56,803 nucleotides of DNA, taken from an uncultured archaeon (GTDB lineage: Archaea; Nanobdellota; Nanobdellia; Pacearchaeales; GW2011-AR1). A program made the translations under genes and the position numbers. Position 1 is the stretch's first letter. Every line of letters starts with the position of its first letter. The notes under the pieces are model-generated. The model worked only from the letters and a program-made list of their open reading frames with translations, was not told the DNA's origin and searched no databases. Shown here in pieces: positions 1 to 9,158 of the stretch. The stretch covers positions 1 to 56,803 of the forward strand of contig CABMHR010000002.1 of assembly GCA_902386025.1 (NCBI GenBank), given 5' to 3'.

Positions 1-4
1 AAGT

Positions 5-955
5 ATGGTAGCTAATGCTTCAATATTAGTTTATAATGATACGATATGGAATAATGCTCCTTGGAATGTTTCAGGAACAAATGTTTTCCTGAATAATCCT
101 GGGGATAATGTGGGAATAGGAACAAGTGCTCCAGCTTATAACTTAGAAATAGGAAATTCAGCAACGGCAATGAATGTTAGTGGGTTTATGTATGTTAATT
201 CTAGTAACATAAGAATTGGGAAATCTCCAAATTATGTTTATAGCTCTTATCTTGTTACAATTAATGGCTCTTTTACTAATCAGGGGGGTTTATACGTTGA
301 TAATAGTAATTATTCAGGGGGAGGTTATGCTATACGTGCTCAGGGTAGTTATTTGGGTTATGGAATATATGCAGCAGCCGGTAATACTGGTGTGAATGGT
401 GAGGGTTATGATTATGGGGTTTATGGTTATGGATATAGTGGTGTCGGAGTATCTGGTAAAACGGATAGTTATTCTGGTGTTGGTGTACAAGGTTATGGTC
501 CACCTGGAGGTTCTGATTTTGATGCTATTGGGCCTGGAACAAATTATGCTGCAACATCCTCAATAAGATGGAAAGATAATATAACAGAAATAAATCCGCA
601 GGTTGCATTAGATAAGATTCTTCATATTAATGGAAGTTATTTTAATTGGAAGATTTATAATGAATCTCACGATATGGGTTTCATTGCAGAGCAGATTGGA
701 GAATATGTTCCTGAAGTTGTTAATTATGAAACTGATTTAACAAATAGTTCAAATTGGTATATTGATGAGAAAGGGAATAAGAAACTTTATGCAACAGGAC
801 TTGATTATGGTGCTTTGACTCCTATGCTTGTTGAAGCAATAAAAGGACAACAGCAGATAATTAATCAGTTGAATAAAACAATAGATAATCTGCAATTAGA
901 TAATAAAAAAATGAAACAATCTTTATGCAAACTTGGAGCTAAAGAGTGGTGTTAA
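5..955 (+). CDS. Surface/tail-like protein with C-terminal peptidase S74 (intramolecular chaperone) domain, probably truncated at the window edge
   Basis: Gly/Tyr-rich repeats (YGIYAAAGNTGVNGEGYDYGVYGYGYSGVGVSG) followed by SSIRWKDNITEINPQVALDKILHINGSYFNWK...DMGFIAEQIGEYVPEVV, typical of S74 domains. Confidence 0.75.
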   Translation: MVANASILVYNDTIWNNAPWNVSGTNVFLNNPGDNVGIGTSAPAYNLEIGNSATAMNVSGFMYVNSSNIRIGKSPNYVYSSYLVTINGSFTNQGGLYVDNSNYSGGGYAIRAQGSYLGYGIYAAAGNTGVNGEGYDYGVYGYGYSGVGVSGKTDSYSGVGVQGYGPPGGSDFDAIGPGTNYAATSSIRWKDNITEINPQVALDKILHINGSYFNWKIYNESHDMGFIAEQIGEYVPEVVNYETDLTNSSNWYIDEKGNKKLYATGLDYGALTPMLVEAIKGQQQIINQLNKTIDNLQLDNKKMKQSLCKLGAKEWC

Positions 956-990
956 GTAAAGTTTAAATATATTTGATTTGTTAATCTACT

Positions 991-2244
991 ATGAATAAAT
1001 TAGGAAAGGTTTTGGCTTTATCTGGAGCTATTTTTGCTGGTTCTATTTTCTTGAACGGGTGTCCTGCTTATGATAATTCAAAAAAATCAGAACATTATGT
1101 ATTAAAAAATATTTCTAAAATTATCTTGGGAAAAAATTATGAACCTCTTGGAGGATTATCCTCTGCGGGAAATGTTAATTCTGCTAAAGGTATAAAAAAA
1201 GGAGCTTCCTTGGAAAAAATATTTATTGAAAGCCCTCTTTTTAAACAATCTTCAACATTAAATTTTATACTTCCCCCCTCAATATATTCAGAATCAGATT
1301 CTTCTCCGACTAAAATGTATTCATTTCCTGATGAAGATGTTAATGAATTCTTGACTGGCTGGACAGAAGATGTTACAAAAGATGATGGTGAATTAGTTGT
1401 AAGGCCTCACGGATTGATTTTAGATTCACTTTTGCTGGATGACGGCTCTGTTTTAGTTTCTTCAAATATCTCCAAAAAATTATTTAGAGTTTACTCTAAT
1501 AATGAAAATTTTGAAGAAGAAGTTTATCTTGAAGATGATGAACTTGTTGGAATTACAGATATGATTATGGGCAGAGACGGGAAAGTTTACTGCACACAGC
1601 AGCAATTAAATGCAGTTGGAAATGATATTGCAAGGCATAAAAGAGTAATCTCTATAGATTATAATAAAAATATATCTGAAGAATTCCTGCTTCCTGACGG
1701 TATTTCAAGTGGATATATGAATTTTATTCAAGAAAATAGCAAATATTCCCAAGCAACATTAAATATAGGAAGCAAGATTGATATTATTGAGAATACAGAA
1801 ACAGGAAAACAATTAACTAATGCTAAATTCTATGTGTCAGACCAATTAACAGGAGCAATTTATAGTGTTTCAGATGCTAATGAAATTAGTATCCTAAGAG
1901 AAAATCTGCAATCTCCTTCTTCATTGGCTATAGACAAAGAAGGAAGAGTAATAATTACTACTGGGCCAATATTAGATTCTTCTAATATTGTAATTCCTTC
2001 TAAAGTTATAGCTATTAAACCGCAAGGATTAGATGAAGAAATATATTCTTTTTCAGAAGATTCCGGCAAAGATTATAATACGGGTTTAGTTATATCTCAA
2101 GGAGAGAATAAAATTCCTCTTGCATTTTTTATGAGTTCTGTGTTGTCTGAAGATTCTGCAAATTGGGAATTTTCTTATACAAAATCCCTTACTGGAGAGA
2201 CAGGCATTTTTACTGCTTCAAAAGTTCAGGAAGATGAGCAATAA
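991..2244 (+). CDS. Exported lipoprotein-like hypothetical protein, possible NHL/SMP-30-like beta-propeller
   Basis: N-terminal hydrophobic segment ending in lipobox-like LNGC; repeated propeller-like motifs. Confidence 0.5.
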   Translation: MNKLGKVLALSGAIFAGSIFLNGCPAYDNSKKSEHYVLKNISKIILGKNYEPLGGLSSAGNVNSAKGIKKGASLEKIFIESPLFKQSSTLNFILPPSIYSESDSSPTKMYSFPDEDVNEFLTGWTEDVTKDDGELVVRPHGLILDSLLLDDGSVLVSSNISKKLFRVYSNNENFEEEVYLEDDELVGITDMIMGRDGKVYCTQQQLNAVGNDIARHKRVISIDYNKNISEEFLLPDGISSGYMNFIQENSKYSQATLNIGSKIDIIENTETGKQLTNAKFYVSDQLTGAIYSVSDANEISILRENLQSPSSLAIDKEGRVIITTGPILDSSNIVIPSKVIAIKPQGLDEEIYSFSEDSGKDYNTGLVISQGENKIPLAFFMSSVLSEDSANWEFSYTKSLTGETGIFTASKVQEDEQ

Positions 2245-2258
2245 CCTTAGAATTCTTA

Positions 2259-2849
2259 TTAAAATTTAACATTCCCATTTATTGTGAATGAAGATTTGTC
2301 TGAAATTTCTCCATCATAATTTTTCCAGTCAACTTTGTATCCTAAATCTATCTTTGCTGTATCAGCGCCTAATGAAAATCCAGCGTTAATTCCTGCTTTG
2401 TCTGGAGCAAATTCATAGCTTGACTTTGAAAAATACCCTCCAAGATTAAGTTCAAGATTCTTGTTTTTTATTCCTGCATTTAATCCTGCTGTGTCTTCCC
2501 ATAACTTGTGAGAATAATAAGGATTAACAGACAAAACAATATTGGATACTGGGAAATCTGCTTTAATTCCTGCTTCAAGTTCATTAAACTGCAGAGAATA
2601 TGTATTTATATTCATATTCTCCGGATAAATCTTAAATTGGGAAACAAGATAAGGTTTAATTTTGACATCTTCTGCAGAGGCATTTAAAGAAGCCCCTAAT
2701 TCAAGAGGAAAATCATAAAATAATTGAAATGCTTTTTCATTAATTAAAAGATTATATCCTGCTCTTGCAGACAAATTAAATCCCTCTTCATTTAGTGAAG
2801 CGATTAAATCTCCCGCAACCCCAAATAAATTTGAATATTTTCCATTTTT
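2259..2849 (-). CDS. Beta-barrel-like segment in frame with the upstream ORF after a TAA stop; no ATG start of its own
   Basis: Reads KNGKYSNLFGVAGDLIASLNEEGFNLSARAGYNLL... directly after the TAA at 2850-2852 in the same frame; alternating-residue strands, ends in GNVKF. Confidence 0.5.
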   Translation of the reverse strand, partial: KNGKYSNLFGVAGDLIASLNEEGFNLSARAGYNLLINEKAFQLFYDFPLELGASLNASAEDVKIKPYLVSQFKIYPENMNINTYSLQFNELEAGIKADFPVSNIVLSVNPYYSHKLWEDTAGLNAGIKNKNLELNLGGYFSKSSYEFAPDKAGINAGFSLGADTAKIDLGYKVDWKNYDGEISDKSSFTINGNVKF

Positions 2850-3890
2850 TTACATATTCCCATAAACTAAACTTGTTTTTGAATCAAGAGAACAGTCTTT
2901 TAAGAAACTAATTCTCTCTGTATTTCCAATTTTTGCTAGGAAAAGATTATTCCCATTCAATTCGTTTATAGTATATCCCACTCCTCCAAAGAAATTTTTC
3001 CCATCTATCTTTAATGAAATTAAGTCATCTTTTTGATTAAAACTTAATTTTAAATCAGCAAAATCTTTTTTATTAGTTAATAGAGACTCTTTTAATTTAT
3101 TTAGAGATTCATCATATTCTACAAAATCAATAAAATTCCTTCCTTCCTGATTTATTATTCTGCTTTTAAATTTTCCACCCTCAAAAAATAAATGCTGAAA
3201 TGTCGGCGAATTTAAATTATCTTGATAAGAGTTTAATATCTCTTCTATATTTTTAGTATCTGCAAAAAGGGTAGAATATCCATCAATTAATACAAGCCCA
3301 TCATTAGTTTTTATAAGATTATACGTATGTCCTGCTTTAGAGTCAGACAATCCGCTTACAGTAGCTGATTTGAATCCAATATCTTTTGCCAACTTTTCAA
3401 TATGTGAAGATATCTGCTTGCATACTCCAAATGCATCATCTTCTCCTGTGCTAAGAGAATTCTGCAGTCTGTTGAAGAACATTTCCTGAGATTCTAATTC
3501 TGCGTCAGTTAACTCTGTATTATAACATCCTCTGTAACATAAACCGCTCACTGCAGACAATAAGGTAATTTTTTCTTTTTCTGACAAGTTTTTTATAGAC
3601 TCTATTAAGGAAGAATAAGAGTTTAATTCTCTTTTTAGAATGGACATCAATATTGGTTTTATTGGTTTGAAAGAATCTGAACCTGGCATATTATAAACTA
3701 TGTTATAATTTGATGTTTTATTTTGACTTATTGCTTCATAATTGGTTAGAAGTTCAACTTTTGGAGTATTTTGTGCTGCTGCATTTTCATTTTTTATCTT
3801 CTCTTCTAAGCTTTGTCCGCTTAAGCTCTGTGCTGCAAGCCCAGCTGCAGCTGCTAAAGGGATAAGTTTTTTTAGCATCTTTTTTATCAT
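2850..3890 (-). CDS. Exported transglutaminase-like protein
   Basis: Signal-like N terminus; Cys-His-Asp pattern FGVCKQISSHI ... AGHTYNLI ... LIDGY. Confidence 0.55.
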   Translation of the reverse strand: MIKKMLKKLIPLAAAAGLAAQSLSGQSLEEKIKNENAAAQNTPKVELLTNYEAISQNKTSNYNIVYNMPGSDSFKPIKPILMSILKRELNSYSSLIESIKNLSEKEKITLLSAVSGLCYRGCYNTELTDAELESQEMFFNRLQNSLSTGEDDAFGVCKQISSHIEKLAKDIGFKSATVSGLSDSKAGHTYNLIKTNDGLVLIDGYSTLFADTKNIEEILNSYQDNLNSPTFQHLFFEGGKFKSRIINQEGRNFIDFVEYDESLNKLKESLLTNKKDFADLKLSFNQKDDLISLKIDGKNFFGGVGYTINELNGNNLFLAKIGNTERISFLKDCSLDSKTSLVYGNM

Positions 3891-4046
3891 ATTCCTTAAT
3901 AAAATTCCGCCTTTATAAATATTTATATTGTTATTACTGATAAGTTAATATATTTTTAGGAGATAATAAAATAAAAAAACATTATCTATTCAAGATTTGT
4001 CCATCTCCGCAATATTTATAAAGCAGATGCATCATATTTATAGCAT

Positions 4047-4571
4047 ATGCTACAGAAATATACCAGATACAGAATTCTGCAGGAATTTTTTGATTATCCG
4101 CGGAAAGATTTCCAGATGAGAGAGATATCAAGAAACACCAAGATAAGCCAGCCATCTGTAATCAATCACTTAAAAGCATTGCTTAAAGAAGGATTAATAA
4201 TTAAAGAAGACAAGGGAATTTATCCTTCTTACAAAGCTAATCGGGAAAACAAATTCTTTAGATTGTATAAAAAATCGGATTTGATAATGAAACTGAACAA
4301 AATCGGACTGATAGATTATATCTCTGATTCCTGCTCCCCCAATTCAATCATCTTGTTTGATTCAGCTTCCAAAGGAGAAGATATTGAAGAGAGTGATATA
4401 GATTTATTCATTCAATCTCCTGAAAAAAAGATTAATTTATCTAATTATGAAAAATTGCTAAAAAGGAAAATTTCTCTCTTCTTTGGGGAAAACTTTTCAA
4501 AACTTCCCACTGAATTTAAAAATAATATAATAAACGGGATAATCCTAAAAGGTTATCTTAAGGTATTCTGA
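4047..4571 (+). CDS. Winged-HTH / MNT-like nucleotidyltransferase fusion
   Basis: N-terminal wHTH (MREISRNTKISQPSVINHLKALLKEGLI) and NTase-like motif FDSASKGEDIEESDIDLFIQ. Confidence 0.65.
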   Translation: MLQKYTRYRILQEFFDYPRKDFQMREISRNTKISQPSVINHLKALLKEGLIIKEDKGIYPSYKANRENKFFRLYKKSDLIMKLNKIGLIDYISDSCSPNSIILFDSASKGEDIEESDIDLFIQSPEKKINLSNYEKLLKRKISLFFGENFSKLPTEFKNNIINGIILKGYLKVF

Positions 4572-4617
4572 TGGATTTGATAAAAAAATTAAAAAATATT
4601 TTGAATATCAAACTAAA

Positions 4618-5694
4618 ATGAAATCCAAATTTTTTATTTTCCTTGGTTTTTTATTGTTCCTTTTTTCCTTTGCATCTGCAGATGTAATCTCTGTAAATTC
4701 AGGGGGAAGCACTGATTTATGCGTAACTTCTGGTGGAAATATAGAAGATTGTTTTTTCTGCGTTCCAAAAACATGTGCGAGTTTGGGATATAACTGCGAT
4801 TCTTGGAGTGACGGCTGTGCAAAAACTATTAACTGCGGAGTTTGCGGAGCAGGATTTACCTGCACAGCAGGAATATGCACTGCTGTTCCAGTTCCTCCTG
4901 GCGGAGGCGGAGGAGGAGGAGGCGGAGGCGGGGGAACTCCTGCTGGAGAAATTACAATTACCCCTTCTTCAATAAATCTGACTTTATCTTTTAATAATGT
5001 TACAGGAATGGCTCAAAGAATAACAAAGCAAATTTACATTACTAATACTGGAAAAGCCAAAAACTTGTCAATAAGCCAGAGCGGATTAAGCGGGATTGCA
5101 ATTCTTGAAACAACTTCAATAACTGTTTCTCAAGGAGAATCAAAGCAGTTTTCAGTTGATTTTATTGCACCTCTTGAACAAAAAGATGTTTATGGATATA
5201 TTCAGATTGACGGAAAACAAATTCCTGTCTTCCTGCATATTACATCAAATCCTTTATGGTTTGACTCAAATATTGCTGTTCTAAACAGAGATTACAAAGT
5301 TTCACAAGGAACTAAATTGAATACTCAAGTGGAATTAGTTCCAATGGGGGAGAAGCAAAAAATGGATGTAACACTAAATTATGTTATTAAAGATTATACT
5401 GGAAAAGTTTACATTACCCAGCAGGAAACTCTTCTTGTTGAAAATAGAATGACTTTTAGCAGAAGTTTTGAAACAGGAACATTGCCTTTAGGAAAATATA
5501 TCATTGGATTAGAGCTTGTTTATCCTGGGGGAACTGCTCCTTCAAGCGCGCATTTTGAAATAGTCCAGAGAACAGCAGGAGACTTTTTCGGAATTATCCT
5601 GTTCTTTTTGGTAATTGCAATATTAATTACAATCATATTCATAATCATTTTGATAATAAGAAGAAAAAGACGCAGAGAAGAAGAGAATATTTAA
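4618..5694 (+). CDS. Secreted/surface protein with Cys-rich N-terminal region, poly-Gly linker, CARDB-like region and C-terminal TM
   Basis: Signal peptide, GGGGGGGGGGGG linker, terminal hydrophobic helix followed by RRKRRREE. Confidence 0.6.
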   Translation: MKSKFFIFLGFLLFLFSFASADVISVNSGGSTDLCVTSGGNIEDCFFCVPKTCASLGYNCDSWSDGCAKTINCGVCGAGFTCTAGICTAVPVPPGGGGGGGGGGGGTPAGEITITPSSINLTLSFNNVTGMAQRITKQIYITNTGKAKNLSISQSGLSGIAILETTSITVSQGESKQFSVDFIAPLEQKDVYGYIQIDGKQIPVFLHITSNPLWFDSNIAVLNRDYKVSQGTKLNTQVELVPMGEKQKMDVTLNYVIKDYTGKVYITQQETLLVENRMTFSRSFETGTLPLGKYIIGLELVYPGGTAPSSAHFEIVQRTAGDFFGIILFFLVIAILITIIFIIILIIRRKRRREEENI

Positions 5695-5740
5695 ATAACA
5701 AAATTTAAAAACATTATAATTCATTATAATTAATAACATT

Positions 5741-5980
5741 ATGGTTCAAAGCATTATTGACTTAGGAGAAGAAGAAGACAGAATATTAAATATAGTCAAA
5801 GCTAAATTTGGATTAAAGAATAAATCTCAAGCAGTTGCGATTATCGCTAAAATATATGGAGAGAGTTTTCTTGAGCCTGAACTAAGACCTGAATATTTAG
5901 AAAGATTAAAAAAAATAGACAAAGAAGTAGGCACCCCCTTTAAGAATATTAATGAACTGAGAAGAATGATAGAAGGGTGA
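5741..5980 (+). CDS. DUF2683-like antitoxin
   Basis: Small ORF directly upstream of RelE-like ORF; typical antitoxin-like sequence (NKSQAVAIIAKIYGESFLEPELRPEYLERLKKI). Confidence 0.6.
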   Translation: MVQSIIDLGEEEDRILNIVKAKFGLKNKSQAVAIIAKIYGESFLEPELRPEYLERLKKIDKEVGTPFKNINELRRMIEG

Positions 5981-5981
5981 T

Positions 5982-6257
5982 ATGTACAATTGGGAAATAA
6001 AACCTTTTTTGCAAAAGATTTTAGACAAATTACTCAAGAAAGATAAACCTCTTTATGAACAAATACTGGGAAAAATTAATGAAATTATTAACTGCGGGAA
6101 TGTTGAGCATTATAAGAATCTCAAGCATGACTTAAAAGAATTCAAGAGAGTTCATATTGGGCATTTTGTTTTAATTTTTAAATATAATCAAGAGAATAAT
6201 ATAATAAGCTTTGAGGATTTTGAGCATCACGATAAAGTTTACTTAAAGAAATATTAA
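5982..6257 (+). CDS. RelE/ParE-family toxin
   Basis: YNWEIKPFLQKILDKLLKKD...LKEFKRVHIGHFVLIFKYNQENNIISFEDFEHHDKVY. Confidence 0.75.
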   Translation: MYNWEIKPFLQKILDKLLKKDKPLYEQILGKINEIINCGNVEHYKNLKHDLKEFKRVHIGHFVLIFKYNQENNIISFEDFEHHDKVYLKKY

Positions 6258-6321
6258 ATTAAATCAATATATTTAAAGATGCTTACTTTTATAAAATCTG
6301 CTTCTTGTTTTAATTAATAAA

Positions 6322-7509
6322 ATGCTAATCGGACTTGTTGGAAAACCATCTGTTGGAAAGAGCACATTCTTCAAAGCAGCGACTTTAGCAGAAGTTGAAA
6401 TTGCTTCCTATCCCTTCACAACAATAAAGCCAAATCACGGGGTTGGCTATGTAAAAGTTGACTGCATTGACAAAGAATTCAACACGCAGTGCAATCCTAA
6501 TCACGGATTTTGCATTAATCATAAAAGATTTGTTCCTATTGACTTAATGGATGTTGCAGGGCTTGTTCCTGGCGCCAGCGAAGGAAAAGGATTAGGAAAT
6601 CAGTTTCTTGATGATTTGAGGCAGGCAGATGTTTTTATCCAGATAGTTGATGCTTCAGGAACAACAGACGAAACAGGGAAGCAGGCAGAAAATTATGATG
6701 TTACAAAAGATGTCGTCTTTCTTGAAGATGAACTTGACAAATGGTATCTTGGAATTCTGACAAAAGTCTGGAAGAGCTTTGCAAGGAAAGCAGAGCTTGA
6801 AGAGGACAATTTTGCAAGAGCAGTTGCAAACCAGTTTTCAGGGCTAAAAGTTAAAGAAGAGCAGGTTAAATCTGCTTTATTAAAATTTAATCTTCCTGAA
6901 AAGCCAAGCAGATGGAGCGATGAACAGCTTTTGAAATTTGCTAGAGAATTAAGAAAAGAAAGCAAGCCGATGATTATTGCTGCAAACAAGATTGATACTG
7001 CAAAAGGAGAAGAGAATTATGAGAAGCTTAAAAAGAAATTTCCCGATTCAATTATAATTCCCTGCTCTGCAGATTCTGAACTTGCTTTGAGAGAAGCAGC
7101 CAAATTAGGAATTATAGATTATATTTCTGGAGAGAAAAATTTTGAAATCAAGGGAAAATTAAATGACAAGCAGAAAAATGCTTTAAACAAGATAAAGGAA
7201 AATGTTTTGGATAAATATGAATTTGGGACAGGTGTTCAGGAAATTCTTAATTATGCAATTTTTAATCTGCTGAAATATCTTGCAATCTTTCCTGCTGGAG
7301 CGCATAAACTTGGAGATAGCAAGGGAAGAATACTTCCTGACTGCTTTCTTCTTCCCCCAAATTCAACTGCATTGGATTTTGCATTCTTCCTTCACACGGA
7401 TTTTGGAAATAATTTTATCAGAGCAATTGATGCAAGAACAAAAAAAATTCTTGGAAGAGAGCATAAACTGAAAAACAGAGATGCTTTGGAAATTGTTACT
7501 GGGAAATAA
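6322..7509 (+). CDS. ychF: YchF/OLA1-like GTP/ATP-binding protein with TGS domain
   Basis: P-loop GLVGKPSVGKST, DVAGLVPGASEGKGLGNQFLDDLRQAD, NKID, C-terminal TGS. Confidence 0.85.
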   Translation: MLIGLVGKPSVGKSTFFKAATLAEVEIASYPFTTIKPNHGVGYVKVDCIDKEFNTQCNPNHGFCINHKRFVPIDLMDVAGLVPGASEGKGLGNQFLDDLRQADVFIQIVDASGTTDETGKQAENYDVTKDVVFLEDELDKWYLGILTKVWKSFARKAELEEDNFARAVANQFSGLKVKEEQVKSALLKFNLPEKPSRWSDEQLLKFARELRKESKPMIIAANKIDTAKGEENYEKLKKKFPDSIIIPCSADSELALREAAKLGIIDYISGEKNFEIKGKLNDKQKNALNKIKENVLDKYEFGTGVQEILNYAIFNLLKYLAIFPAGAHKLGDSKGRILPDCFLLPPNSTALDFAFFLHTDFGNNFIRAIDARTKKILGREHKLKNRDALEIVTGK

Positions 7510-7538
7510 TTTATAAGTTATTCTGATTTAATCTCTTT

Positions 7539-8039
7539 ATGAAATTGAAAAGAGTTCTTAAAAAGGGGAGAATTTTATTTACACGAAAAGGAAGTTTTGT
7601 AATAAAACTTGCAAATGAAATATACAATTCTATAAAGCCATTCTGCAGAAAAATTGAGATTGCAGGAAGCATAAAAAGAAAGAAGATAAATCCAAATGAT
7701 ATTGACATTGTTTTAATTCCGAGAAACCGAATAAAAATTGAAGAATTAATGAGCAAAAAAGGAAAGTTTATTCAGGGGGGAGAGAAAAAATCAAGATGGA
7801 AAATAAAAGGTGTGCAGGTGGAATTGTATTATACTCTTCCTGATGAGTGGGGGGCAGCACTTCTCGCATATTCAAGCACATTTGGGGCGAGCATAGGATT
7901 AAGAGTAATTGCAAAAAGGAAAGGGCTGAAGTTAAATCAGCACGGACTTTTTAGAAGAGGAAAAAAGATTGCAGGAAGAACAGAAAAAGAGATTTATAAT
8001 GCATTGGGGAGAAAATGGAAAAAACCAGAAAACCGATGA
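7539..8039 (+). CDS. Minimal DNA polymerase beta-like (family X) nucleotidyltransferase
   Basis: IEIAGSIKRKKINPNDIDIVLIPR and thumb motif QVELYYTLPDEWGAALLAYSSTFGASIGLRVIAKRKGLKLNQHGLF. Confidence 0.75.
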   Translation: MKLKRVLKKGRILFTRKGSFVIKLANEIYNSIKPFCRKIEIAGSIKRKKINPNDIDIVLIPRNRIKIEELMSKKGKFIQGGEKKSRWKIKGVQVELYYTLPDEWGAALLAYSSTFGASIGLRVIAKRKGLKLNQHGLFRRGKKIAGRTEKEIYNALGRKWKKPENR

Positions 8040-8095
8040 GGATAATGGTTTTGCAGAATAGATAATATTTTAAACAATTTTTAATTTCTTCTTTT

Positions 8096-8317
8096 ATGAT
8101 AATCCACGTTAAAGTAAAGCCAAATTCTTCAAAGAGAGAAGTTGAAAGCTTTGGGGGAGGGAGATATCTCGTTTATCTGAAATCTGCTCCTGAAAATGAC
8201 AAGGCAAATATTGAACTGATAAATGTGCTTTCAAAAGAGCTTGGCGTTCCTCCTAAAAGCCTGCACATAAATTTTGGAAGAACTTCTGACGAGAAAGTTA
8301 TTGAAATAAAATTTTAA
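8096..8317 (+). CDS. DUF167 (YggU-like) protein
   Basis: IHVKVKPNSSKREVESF...YLKSAPENDKANIELINVLSKELGVP. Confidence 0.85.
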   Translation: MIIHVKVKPNSSKREVESFGGGRYLVYLKSAPENDKANIELINVLSKELGVPPKSLHINFGRTSDEKVIEIKF

Positions 8318-8357
8318 TTCTGCATAATTATTTAAACAAATTCATGTTCCTTCTCTT

Positions 8358-8741
8358 ATGAAATATGAAACTGCAGAAGACATTCAGAAAGAAGCAGAAG
8401 AAATTTCAAGAATTTTATTTCCCCATATAGATTTGGCAAATGTAAAATGCTTTAGAAGCAGGGGGACAAGTTCAAGGGGGACAATTGCAAGATGCCACGG
8501 GCTTCCAAAAGTAATGCAGAAAGCAATAGGAATAAAAGCAGTTTATGCTTTAGAATTTTTGACAGAGAGGTTTGAAAAATTAGATAAAGAAGAAAAAACT
8601 AAAGTGATAATCCACGAGCTGATGCATATTCCGAAATCATTCGGGGGCGGATTTATACATCACAATTTTGTGAACGAGCGCTCTGTAAATATGGCTTACA
8701 GGGAATATAAAAAGAGGAAATATGAAAATGGGGTTCTTTGA
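8358..8741 (+). CDS. Putative metallopeptidase
   Basis: IIHELMHIPKSFGGGFIHHNF zinc-binding motif. Confidence 0.6.
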   Translation: MKYETAEDIQKEAEEISRILFPHIDLANVKCFRSRGTSSRGTIARCHGLPKVMQKAIGIKAVYALEFLTERFEKLDKEEKTKVIIHELMHIPKSFGGGFIHHNFVNERSVNMAYREYKKRKYENGVL

Positions 8742-8796
8742 AAAAGAACCTACACTGGTAGAAACAAAGAAAAATACAAAAGAGGAAATATGAAAA
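8710..8796 (+). repeat. 49-bp hairpin element (8729-8777) flanked by exact 19-bp direct repeats AAAAGAGGAAATATGAAAA (8710-8728, 8778-8796)
   Basis: Direct reading; GGTTCTTT-GAA-AAAGAACC stem-loop then TACACTGGTAGAAA; second copy at 12963-13013. Confidence 0.8.
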
Positions 8797-9158
8797 AGAA
8801 AATAATTGTCCGATATAAAAATAAAAAAATAAGGATTGATGCTGAAGACTGCGGCTGCTTCAAAAAATTCAGCGGATTGATGTTTTCTAAAAGAGAAAAA
8901 GCTGAAATTCTGCTCTTTGATTTTGATGAAAAGCAGAAAATAAGGATACATTCTTTTTTTGTTTTCTATCCTTTTATTGCTGTCTGGCTCGACGATAAAA
9001 ATCGAACTGTTGATTTAAAGATTGTGAATCCTTTTACGCCATATGCCTCTCCTAAAAAATCCTGCTTTAGACTTATTGAAATTCCAATAAACCGCTCAAC
9101 AAAAAAATATCAGCAGTTTTTTATCAAAAAACTTCACTCCTCTTCGGTAGAAATATAA
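8790..9158 (+). CDS. DUF192-like protein
   Basis: SGLMFSKREKAEILLFDF ... IHSFFVFYPFIAVWLDDKNRTVDLKIVNPFTPYASPKKSCFRLIEIP. Confidence 0.7.
   Translation: MKKKIIVRYKNKKIRIDAEDCGCFKKFSGLMFSKREKAEILLFDFDEKQKIRIHSFFVFYPFIAVWLDDKNRTVDLKIVNPFTPYASPKKSCFRLIEIPINRSTKKYQQFFIKKLHSSSVEI

Noticed and set aside
2850-2852. Possible alternative genetic code or pyrrolysine at the in-frame stop
   Set aside because: The codon is TAA, not TAG, and TAA is used as the normal terminator of many genes in the window.
4900-4935. G-rich GGCGGAGGCGGAGGAGGAGGCGGAGGCGGG tract as a possible G-quadruplex or repeat element
   Set aside because: It encodes an in-frame poly-Gly linker of the 4618-5694 surface protein, the simplest explanation.
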